DNA of 64,000 nt from Strigops habroptila (lineage: Eukaryota > Chordata > Aves > Psittaciformes > Psittacidae): NCBI RefSeq assembly GCF_004027225.2, contig NC_046358.1, forward strand, positions 8,587,284-8,651,283, written 5' to 3'. Numbering within the stretch: the first letter of the stretch is position 1; each line of letters starts with the position of its first letter. The notes under the pieces are model-generated. The model was not told the origin of the DNA and made no database searches. It saw only the letters and a list, made by a program, of their open reading frames with translations. This document shows positions 9,899 to 21,800 of the stretch, piece by piece. Both the position numbers and the translations under genes were made by a program.

Positions 9899-12800
9899 GT
9901 GCGGCGGGACGCGGCTGGGGGAGCGGGGGGAGGTCCCGGCGGCAGCGGGGCGATCGGGTGCCGCTGGTTCCGGCACGGGGGACGGGATCGCCGCGGTGGG
10001 GTGGCTTAGCTGGGGCTGAGGAGGGACGGAGGCTCCGCGGAGCTTAGCGGGGAGGTACGAGGGGCTCCTCGCTCATCAAAGAGCTTGGAAAGTTATCTTG
10101 GCAAAGTCTCCCCCTAGAGCTGTCAGATGACTTCCCTCTTCCTGAGCTCCCCAAAATAGGAGAACAGTCATCCAGCGTCAGGGAATCTTCCCTTCCCCTT
10201 CTGCTGTTGCTGTTTTTTCCAGCGGGAGGCAGAGCCGGATATTCCCATAGTCGCTCTGCTCCGCTCCCCTCCTCAGTTTGCTTGGCTCCAATAGCAATCC
10301 CAAAAGCTAAGTGATACGGCTTGAGGACAACTCCCACAAACAAGATGCCGTAGCACATTCCTCTGGTGTTGTCCGAATATAATACACAGTTAAAACCGTG
10401 CAAACTTTGGAAATTCGGGGAGGAAGAGAAAAAGCAAGCAGCCAAAATGCCAGAGGCTGGTAACCTACTCCTCCTATCAGAGAAATGCTGTAGCCCTTCG
10501 GGCAGAAATGGCTTGAAGAGCGGTGGGAGCTCTGACGGCCAGTCCGTGGTTTGATACTGCCCTGCTGTGCAGTGCGAGTCCCTCACGTTGTCTTCCGGCT
10601 GCGCGGACTTCTGTGATAAGTAACTGTCATGTAGTAGAGAAAATGGTTCTTGAAGAGTTGTCCAGGCAGAAAACGAGCCTAGTCGTTCAGCCAGCAATAC
10701 ACTGGCATGTATAGTTTGCCTGGATTCATAAGATATTTTTAGTACTCTGTTCTGTGAATGTATCAGAGACACTGCTGTTCAATTACAGTTTTCATGCTTC
10801 TTATTTCATTTTCCGTAATTAACTGTTAGCCCAAGTGTTAGACCTTCATGAGATACACTATCTATAACTTGCTAGTGTTGCACAGCAGTTTCATTTTATG
10901 TGATCTTAATTTGCAGAACTTGTTTTTAAATACATTTTGCAGTTACTGTATTGGATTTTATTGTGGTGGACTTGGCAGTGCTTGGACTTGATGCTCTTAA
11001 AGGTCTTTTCCAGCCTAAATGATTCTATGATACTATGATATTTTGGACTCTTAAGTTCTTATTTGTCTATAGGTTTTTTAAATTTTTTTTTCAACAAAAG
11101 ATAGCAGAGAGCATTGAATAAAATAAATAAATTTAAAAAAAAAAACAACTCACCCAAAGCTAACCTTTTCTTAATAGAAAAGGGAAAGGTGGAAAATCAT
11201 AGAATCACAGAATGGTTTGGTTTGGAATGGATCTTAAGATCATCTAGTTCCAACCCCCCTGCCATGGGCAGGGATACCCCACACCAAACAGTGTTGCACA
11301 AGACTCATTCCAACCTGGCCTTGAACACTGAGTATAATCTACAAGTTTTCAATATATGCTACTTTTAGTTCAAAGCTAATGGATTTTAAAAGCATTCTGT
11401 CTGTAACTTCATTTAAAAATATGTTTCGGTAATGTAGTTCTGATTTGTTGTACAGCTGTGAACAGAACAGCTTTTAGAAGATACTAGTATGTTGTAAGAA
11501 GAGTTGCAGCACTGAAGTAGCCAAGTTTAACCTTTCATTGCCTAGTGTTGCTTTGGTGTTGGAGATACTATTTGATTTTTATTTTCTTCTGTTTTGTTAA
11601 TCATTCTTAGCGTTTACTGGTTAAATAAGTTGTCATTATGCTCTCTAGAAATAAAAAGCAGTAAGCAAGAGCCAAGAATTAACACTAAATGACAATTTGG
11701 TAATGATGGCAAGTTATTTAGACCATAGGACCCTTTTGTTTCAGTCTTGCAGAGTTCGCTGGAGACTGAAAGTATTTAAAACTCGGACTCAGTGATGTAT
11801 TTCATTGTGCAGTCAATGACATGTTTGTTTCTCCCACAATAGCATTTGCCTGCCTATTTGCAATTATGTAGTGGACTTAGTAGGGTTTCCTGTAGGCATA
11901 AGTTAAAACGAGAGTTTCTTAGCAGTTGTGGAAAAGGCCAAAGGCTGATTTGGCAGGGGTGTAATCTTCCCTCTCACCAGATCCTCCTTGGTGAGGAACT
12001 CTGGACCATGAATGTCTTAATGTTTTTTACTCAATGGGTAGCATTGAATAGTGCATAACAGTGCATATATCATTATAGTATTAAACGGCACCTATAACTC
12101 TGCCAGATATGGTGTGATAAACAGGAAAACCTTCAATATAGTCAGTGTGGGCCAGCTGTTTGGTAGGGAATGTAGTTTGGAGAGGAGGGTAGGATCAGAA
12201 AGGTGGACAGCCTCCTGCACTTGGGAGAAGCTAATTTGGTGCTGAAACAGAAATGCTTCTAGGAAGGTGAGAGTGGAAACCCAGGGGTAATGTGGGAAGA
12301 GTAATTCCACCTACCCAATCTGTGGCAGTGTAACAGATGGGATGGGGAGGCACAGACCAGTCTTGTGGTGTTTGACCCCAAAGGCAATAGGCCATTTGTT
12401 CCTTGTACTGTGTTGCCACAGTTGAAGCCAGCAAAACCATTTCAAGCTGGATTTTTATATTTTATAAATGATAAGGGAAAGTGATTGGATATTTATTTTT
12501 GTGAGGGCCCTGACATGAGAACTTGTTTTCTAGCTATGACCAAAATTGTTTGAATGTAATGACTTTGAGGCAAATATCAAGTATCTGAACGCTTGATATA
12601 CGTTGAATGGACTAAAGCTCTCAGAAGGGATAAGGGCCTGCCCTTTCTATTCCAGCTTCTTACACTGCTTCCATACTGTGGTCACACAAACCTCTCACCA
12701 TCTCTACACACACATAATGTGATTGCCTCTGACAGGTATCATGTTGTAACAGGTACCATGTTGCCACAGGTCCTAGGATCTCTTAGGTGCTTTAAAAAGA

Positions 12801-15800
12801 AAAACCGCCTGCAGAAAAATTTCTGTTCAACTGAACTGAAGCACTGTAATGTGTACAATCACAGTTCCGGCCAAAAATACTGAACTTTGCTTGTTAAGAG
12901 TTCCCAGAATTGGAAAGCTGCATGCAAAGGCTAGAACCGGAGGGTTAGTTGGTTGTTTCTAGCCTATCATACAAACTTGCTCATTGCTTATTTTCATTTA
13001 ACTTACAATGACAGATGAATGTCAGTTTTGCATCTTAAAATTCACAGAATATTCAGATGTTCAGATGTTAATACAGGAGTTCATAAAATCCTGCTTTCTG
13101 TTTAACGTTTCCATTTTTTATAAATCATATTAATCATATCTGCAACTTGCTATTTAGCATAAGGCAAAGAGTGGTCTTTTTGTTCCATGCCTGTATGGCA
13201 CCCATCACAATGCATTCTTTGACACAGAGCTCCTATGCACAAATAATCCCTGATGGTTATAAAGCGAGCACAGTTATACAGAATGCAGAAGTTTTTCCTT
13301 TGCCTAAACTTTAAATAGCTTGTAGCCAATGTTCTTCATAACGTCATCAATCATTCTGCAAGAGACCAAATGATTGTTTATCACCAAAACATTATCCTGG
13401 GAGTAAATTCCCTCATATATGTTCCCTGGAGTGACATTGCTTTAAAAAGTCTTTATTATACATTTATTGTTCTACATGCTAAAAAAGATTTGTTACTTTG
13501 TGGTCACATGAACACTTGTCCTATGTAAATACATCCACCTCAGAATGAAATATGGAAGCTTGAATGGGTGCTATAAATTGGCTTTAGCAATAGGCAATAA
13601 TCAGGTATTAAATAGGAGCTGGGAACTGATGAAATCCCTTTATGGTTTATTTCTGGACATCTTAATGCTTGGTCTACTAGATATTAGACTTTTGTAAGGG
13701 AAGTGTAATGTTATTTTTGGCTGTCGGTCAGAAGCTGTTGATGGAAACACTTTCAATGTTAACACGTAACTATGTGAACTAGGAATGTTGTTTCTTTTTC
13801 TTCATTTCTCCTGCAGAGTATGCCAACATCACAGTCTGCAGAGGGGTGCTGCAATAGCAGACCTGACTCTCCAGACCCTCCAGACATGAAAATAGTGTGA
13901 CTGGATGAGAAAGGGAGTACACTACCCTTCCCATAGTTCATTGCTGTGTCTAGGGTTCTCCTTGTGCCTGGGTAGCTCTCTCAGTGCTGTGTTGAGTGTT
14001 TGCATGCTACAGAAACACCTGCAGTGTTAGTCATGCCCTTCTACTATTTGTGTAGGCCACCAGTTCTAAAAAATGCTAGTTTTTACATGCTGCTAGTTTT
14101 AAAATGTTTTGTCCCTGTGGTATCTCATCACAGTTCTAGTACTTAGTTGTTGCTGGTTGCTCTTATGGTGGACCTCAGCACTGTGTTGCATGAGAGGAGG
14201 AAGGGAAGGTTATGTTTGTGCAGGGGAGGCCCTCTGGGAAGGAAGCAGGCAGCGTGTCCAGGACAGTATCATTGGGACGGAGATGGAGCACAGCTGCCTC
14301 ATGCCTTTTCCTCCATGATCCATTTCCACTGCATCTTCTGCTCTGCATCCAGCTGGTCTCAGTTCATGCATATTCAGGATGTGTTTCCTTGTCAAGGTGT
14401 GGTTTGAGAGCCGCTATGTAAGCAGTATTAAAGATGGGGAAAAAAGGATTTTAAAAAACAGTGCTCTATACCACAATGAAAAGCCTCATGCACCACTGTA
14501 GGATTCTCTTTTTAGCACACACCAGTGACTAGAAGACACTGCATTCCTTCACGGATTGTGGGTTGAGGCCTGAGTAAAATAATTCACAGCAAGTTTGTTT
14601 AATTGAATTGTAAAACTATAGTGGTGTTAGTTAAAAACTTGATGCTAGGACATGTGAATTGCTGCGATACTTCTTGAGAGTTTAAAGTACTTCGCTGGGC
14701 CCTGAGATTTGCAAGCTACTTGTGCAGGACCCATCAAAACAGAAGATATTCTGCTGTTCAAATTGTCTTCTTCACTTCTCAGCTGCCTCTGTGGCCTGGA
14801 AAAGGAGTGATTGGCATGGAGCTCTTATTTGAAAGTGTCTTTCCCTAGTGTCTTTAATAACTCACAAATGAACTCTCCCATCCTCTACAAACTTCATAGA
14901 CATGTCATCTGAATGAGTTGCTTAAGCAGATTAATTAACCTAAAAGCTGCCCTTTGCCTTTTTCTGCTTTGCGTTGTTTCCAAGCTGCAGCTTGAAGCCT
15001 CCTGGCCAGCTGCTTATTTCCCAATCCCCTCAGCAGTTCCTGAGCTTATCCTCCACACTCTGGCCAATGAGAGCATCAAAGAAATGCCTGGGTAGTCCTA
15101 GGCTGCAAAGTTGAATCGCACTTCCAGCTGTGCAGGTATTTACTGTCACAGTCTGAGCTGCTGCAGTTTTTTTCCTCATCACTGCTGCTCTGTATGGCAT
15201 AGTCTTCTAAATGCCTTCCAGGGATGCAGCAGGTAACGAGGCTCAAGGATGGGATAAGGATGTAAGAGGTATGTTTGAGGTCCTAAGAACTTGGGTGGTG
15301 GGTATGAGCAAGCCCAGGGCTGCGAGGGAATTGTAGGGAAAGTTTCTTACAACTTCCAGGAATGTGCTTGGTGTGCCAAGCTAACCCCAGCAGTGCACTG
15401 AGCACAGCTGCAGTGAATAGGTGCGAGAGGAGCTAAGCTGGTTAGTGCTTTGTGAGGTGAATATTTAAAATTAATTTATACTCAAAAGGAAAGCTGTGTG
15501 GAAAACTAAAATGACTTTAAAAATATTTATTGAAATTACGCAAAGTAAATCACTGTTGGGTTTTACTGGGAATGCCTTTATTAATCAGGATCAGATTTGT
15601 TAACTAGTCTCTGCTGTGGTCCACCTCCTTTGTTCTTTATAATTACATTGTGGTAAGTAAAAAGGATTATTCTGTAAGCAAGACTTGTTGCTATTTTATA
15701 GACTGTTATATTAGCTATTTTACATGCTCATGTATAACCACAAGAACTTAGATACAGCAATTAGGCTTACTGCTGACAAGAGTGGTAACTTGCAGCAAAT

Positions 15801-18800
15801 TTTGTAGAAAACATTCCTTGAATCTTATGCATAACAGATGTTACATGCCATATCAAAACAAAATTAAAGCAACAGCAGATTGGAGATTATTGTTCTCCCT
15901 CCTACCCCTACCAAAACAAATTAACCAAACATATTCTTTTTAAAACGTTTATTCTTCACTAGTTGCTTAAACTTCATAACACCATTGTTAAGAGGAATGT
16001 ATTCTGAGGAAAGATAGCCACAGGTTATCATTTAGGTTAACATTTAGGTTAACATTTCAAAAGCATTTCCAATTATATTTAAAATAAAATAAAAGCCATG
16101 ACCCTACTTTGCTCAAATTGTTGTTATGATACACTACTTCAAATGTATTTGATACAAATGTATAATGACACAAGTATCATTAGTATTGCTACAGTTTATG
16201 TTTTTAAAACCTCAACTTCTTCTTAAGTTACCTTTTCTGTGCTTTTTGGTTACTGTTTAAAAAGTGTTTGTATGTAATGTTCTTGAAAAAACCCAATGGT
16301 TGCAAGGGGAGAACATTCGTCTCCCTTTATGTTTCTAAACGTAGATGTGAGGATTTTTTCTTGGTACTTTTCTTGAGCTGCTTAAACTTTGCTCTGTGAA
16401 CCAAGTATGTTGGATAAATTAGCTCTCTGTTAATGGAATATTGTTATCATCTCCATTAACTGCTTTATTGGAAGCAATTATAAACCTGTATAGATTTTAC
16501 ATTAGCACAAGAAATATATTTCAGTGAAAAATTCTCTGGAAAATGGATGTAGAATAATTTGGTTTAATAGGTATTCAGCATGTGTTGCATATGGAAATAA
16601 TTTTCAAATAAAACCAAAATACTACTTTCTTTGAAGAAAACCACAAAATTGTCTTTGATTTCAAAGGGGCCAAAATGGCCCTGAAAAGAAAGGTATAAAT
16701 ATAGGAAAAAACAGGTAACAGGCAAGATCAGAAAACACCTTTTAGCTTGATTGGAACTGTTACATTGTTCTCATGCTATTCAAAGCTCAGGACTAAGGCA
16801 GGACACTGAACTCGGTGAAGTGTCTTTCTTCTACCCTGACTTTGTTTCCTTACCCTTCTCAATTCTATTCTTCAGTATACATATTCCTTGCTATCTTGGT
16901 GCTGTCATCCCCTCACACCTAGAGAACTGACAGGCTCTTATGTACTTTTATCTACTGTGTTGGTTGGTCAAGTGAGTATTGTTCCTCTGTGTCCCTCTGC
17001 TACATGACAGTTCTTTTCTTCAGGTGGTGGTAGCTCAACTCTGTCCCAAAAGTTGTGTGTTTAGGGGTTGGTACCTGATGAAGGGAAAAAGCTTTCTCAG
17101 GCTTAAAAGAGTTGCTGTCTGAAAATCTGTACAAACTGCATTGGTTATGCGTTGCTCATGACTTCAAGCTGCTTTTCCATAGAAGAGCTGGGATTTTTAA
17201 AAGAAAAGTTGAGATTCTAATTTTGTATTTATGAAGGAGGTCCCTCTCCCAAACAAATGTGTTTCAACATTTGTGTATCCTGTTTTGTAACCTAACTTAT
17301 TGTTAAGGTTATCTTGACATCTTTTCCCCTCTCTCAAATTAGTTACTTTCCTTTGCCTAGTCTATTATTTAAAGTTCCGTGTAAGCTATCATTGAAGTGG
17401 CTGGTCTTTTCTCTTAGTAGCTGTATTTGGCCTTAGCAGGTGGTTTTCATTAGCCACATCTGTATTTTTATAGGGGTGCTGCATCAGCAGCTTTTCCCAG
17501 ATGTATTCTTGCAGTTGCATGAAGCAAGTTTTGTAGCTTTGGTAAAGGGCAGACTTTCTATCTCTTTTAAAGGGCAGGACTCTGGATGTCCCGAGTAGCC
17601 ACCATTGCCCATTCCACAGAAAATGACGCTTCTGCTGATGTTATGTGACAATGTTGTACTCATTTAAGCCAGGAGCACAAGGTGCTAGCTGCTGGCATTT
17701 TACTTCACAGAGTAAGAGGCTGTCTCTTCTCTTCCTTCACTTCCCTTGTTGCCTGTGCAAAAGTACTTACTGCAGTGCCCTAAAACAACAACAGAAAAAA
17801 ACAGCTTTTGGAAGCCTTCTAACTAATGTTTTGCATTTTCATAGAACACTTTGCTTCCAAGTCCTCAGAATACTTTGCGAATGTCAGAATGTTTTGGAGC
17901 AGGGATAAGATTTTTTGTATGCAGCAAAAAAGAATAGGGCACAAGGTAATTAAATAACCTGGCCAGATCCATGTTTTTGGTGGGCAGTCTCTCTAAGGCC
18001 ACATACTCTATTTGAGAGAAGTTGTAGTAGCATAAGATGATGTGACTGCATGCACATCTCCCTTGGGGAATGGTGCAGTGGTTGGATGCTAGTCTTGTGG
18101 AACCTTTGTGCAGTACATGGTGAGGCATCATCACTGTGCACAGAATTTATACAAGTTTTGGGTAGGATTTCCCTGGTTTCCTTTTCTTTAGACCAGTGCT
18201 TTATGTGAGCTTTAAAAAGCAGTGCACTTGTAAAAATCCCCTGCCTTCTTCCTATCTGTAGCATAGATTTTAAACAAAACAACGGTTTACACCTTTATAG
18301 AATTTAAGGGTTTACTGTAGTAGCTGCTTTTGATACAATGAAAGAGGTACCTAAGAAAGAGAAATGAGACAGTGCATTGCAGCGTTCAGAGTCATTTATT
18401 TAACTGTGATTGCAGATTGAAGTTCTGTCCTGGCAGAATGAAAACTGACCACTGTATCCGTGTTCTGGTTTGCATGGAAATCATGGCATTTGCAAAGAAT
18501 TTCTTTGATGCAAAAGCACTATCTCATTCTGCACTAAACAGCTGGGAAATCAAGGGTGGATGAAACTGGACTGCAGCTTTGATTTAAATTCTCCTTATTA
18601 TATGCTTTCTTAAATGCTGGTAGTATGACTGATGAAAAGACTGTTTCTTCTCTTCTACCCTTCTCTCCTTAATGCCTCTTCATGAAGGAGAAAGCATCAT
18701 TATGCCACAGCTTTTCAAAGCACTGATGGATCATCAGGAGTGTTTCTGACATGTATTGCTCAAGAAAATGCCTGATGCTCTTGTTTTGGCAGTACAAGAC

Positions 18801-21800
18801 TTCAGAGATGGTGCAGACAGAAACACTCTTCTTGTACTGAGCCGCCACACGGGCAGGATTGCATAGCTTACTGTGACTGGAGGAGGCCAGCTTGCGCTTC
18901 CTCTTCTAGTTCATGATTATATGTGTCAAAAGTCTGGTAAGATTAAGTGAAGATAACTGTTTGAGAAGGTGTGTATCTGAAAAGACCTCTGACAATGCCT
19001 TGTGTTTATCTCTGTGTTGTGGTTTAACCCCAGCTGGCAACTAAGCACCACAGAGCCACTTGCTCACTCCCCCAAGGTGGGGGAGAGAATCAGAGAAGTA
19101 AAAGTGAGAAACCTCATGGGTTGAGATAAAGACAGTTTAATCAGCAAAGCAGAAGCCGCACACAGAAGCAAAGCAAACCAAGGAATTCATTCACTGCTTC
19201 CCATCACAGGCAGGTGTTCATCCATCTTCAGGAAGGCAGGGCTCCATCTTGTGTAATGATTACTTGGGAAGACAAAAGGCTGTAACTCAGAATGTCTCCC
19301 CCTTCCTTCTTCTCCAGGTCTTATGCTGAGCATGATGGCATATGGATATGGGATGGTATATCCCTTGGGTCAGTCGGAGTCAGCTGTCCTGGCTGTGTCT
19401 CCTCCCAGCTCTCATGCACTCCCAGCCTATGCATTGATGGGGTGATATGAGAAGCACAAAAAGCCTTGACTCTGTAAGCACTGCTCAGCAATAAATCACC
19501 CCTCTGTTATCAACACCGTTCGTAGCACAAACCCAAAACATCCCTATGCTAGCTACTATGAAGAAAATAAACACTATCCCAGCACATTCTACAGCGAATA
19601 TTCCTATCATTTATTGCCGTATAAAATTTGCAAAGGAGAATTAGGGGAAATCACATGAGGATGATGGTGATCACTAGGAATGGTGAATTTGGACTATCAG
19701 ATTGTGTTAGTCATTATCAGAGACAGTGAAATCTCTGTGCAGCTAGGAGAAGACTTGGAAGATAACTTGCGCAGCATGTCTAGTATAGCAGCATGCTGTC
19801 TTGGTGAACTCTGTGTACTTGGCTTCAATATAGATTTTTAAATTATTTCTAAACATCTGTTCTGAATTTGGTAGAAGGATTGCTGACTGGGTGTGCACTT
19901 CTGTTTGCAAGACACAGTAAACCAATTATGACTTAAAGAGAAATATCCCAAGTGGTATTGGATAGCTCTAAATAATGAGAAACATTGAAAACAAACTTCA
20001 GGTAAATTTACTTGATTATTTTTTGGTTTTATTTTTTAATTAAAAACTCCTGCCAAAGTGAGGGTACTCATACAATTAGCAGCTTGATTTTCACAGGTTA
20101 CAGCAGTAGGGATAAGGATATAGATTATGCTGGTGTTGCAAAGGGATGCTCTGTTTGGGAAATTTGTGGCTGTAGATACCTTGTCAGTAGAGTGCAGGAG
20201 CTCTAATGGCTGAAGGCTTTAGCCTTCTTCTCTACCATGTCTTATGGAGCAGCATGGACTCTCAGGGCTCTTCTCATTGCACCTTTGGTCTCTCAACAGG
20301 TGTGTCCTCAACTATGGGACAGAACTTACACAATTGCCCAGAACAATAAAAAATCTCTGCCAAAGGAGAGACATTGATGCTGTTGCTCTACTGCTTTTGA
20401 GGTCCTCCGTCTTAGTACAGGTTGAAATTGGGTTTGGAATTAACTTGGGTGATGGGAATTGGAACAAAAGTGTAAGTACTTGCAACGTTTACAGTGAAGG
20501 GTTATTTTCAAAGATTGTATGAGTAGACACAATTAAATTATTTCAGAAGTTCAACATTACTCATGTACTTGAGTGGTATGTATTGGGTTTGGTAGGTTTG
20601 ATTGGTGGGTACTTTGTTGGTCTGTATTTGTAGAAGCTGTTTTGTTGCATGACAAGACTACTGCTAATGACTCCAGTATTTTTCCTTGAGTGCATGTACG
20701 TGTTTTTAAAATAAATAGACAACTTCTCAAAAGTCATCTCCTTTGTTCCCCAAGTGCCTGACTGTTATTTGAGAGGGTGGAGAAGTGGGGCAAATTTTAT
20801 AGTCTAAAATAAACAGCTGCCCCCTTTCTTTCCACCCACTGCTTCCTCCAGCTCTGTATACCTCCTTACACTTCTGTACTCTGTGTCTGAACTCATCTGA
20901 GTGAGATCCAGCAAGCTGTGTAATGTTCCTCTCAGGGTTCTTGATCCTCCTGTGACTCTTTTCTCCTAGCTTGTTTTTCTGTGTCTTCCAGAGTGTCTGT
21001 TGTCCCTCTGGGGTTGCATTAACTTTACATGTTGGCTGGAGAAATCATTAATCATGGGAACAGCAAATGGTACAGGGAAATCTCCTTTGGACTGCCACAG
21101 CAGCTTTGCTTTCATCAAGTCTCTCTTGTAGCTTCCTGTACAGCCCTGCCACTGCATTCTGTACTTGTGTCCCTGTTCTGTTGCTGGGTCTGCATTTCTC
21201 TAAAACTTTCTGTGTCTGGGAAGATCCAGATCTTTCCTGATACACGTACCATTAAGTGGTCTTTCTATAGCTTTATCTTTGTACAGGTGACTTCTTTCCA
21301 TGGAAAGTAATGTCAAAGAGAGGAATTTCCCAAACATAGCATGATTTTTTCAGAAGTGAGGAAGAAGGAAGGATGGGGAAACTAAATGTCAGGATCACCA
21401 TGGCTTCTGAGCAGCAAATGTGTTACTAGAGAAGTGTACTTTGGAGTTGAGTTTATTGGTATAAGGAATACAACTGTCATATCTGTGGAGCAGAGTGCCC
21501 ATTCCTAAGGATGAAAAATTGTTTTATCAGTCAAATGCAAACTGTTGTGCACATTTGTGTAATGCTGTACTGACAAACACAATTTTTGCTGAGAGAGCTT
21601 TTGTAGTGTTTGCAATCTGGAGTTAAGGTCAGAACATCTACAACAGCTGTGAGTCTGCTTTGCCTCCTGGGCTTTGGGTATTAAACTGTGCTTTCTTTCC
21701 CAGAGTTCTCTGGTTTGTACCTAAATGAAACATAATATAAACAAAGGAGGTTGAATGTATGGTTTGTAAGAGCCAGTGATAGCTGCAGGTCCAGTTCTGT

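Larger units (their letters stand above)
9540..10020 (+). promoter_or_regulatory. STARD9: CpG-island promoter of STARD9
   Basis: A GC-rich, CpG-dense block surrounds the first STARD9 exon, with multiple GGGCGG/CCGCCC-like boxes (for example CCCCTCCCGCCCGTCCCC near 9750) and no TATA box. It continues about 120 bp into intron 1. A TATA-less broad promoter is inferred. The start site cannot be fixed from sequence. Confidence 0.8.

Noticed and set aside
9474..10019. Plus-strand 181-codon open frame across the STARD9 CpG island
   Set aside because: It contains the STARD9 start in frame by chance and runs through the exon-1 donor into intron 1. Its upstream part is GC-rich leader with no family match; the spliced STARD9 model explains the region better.
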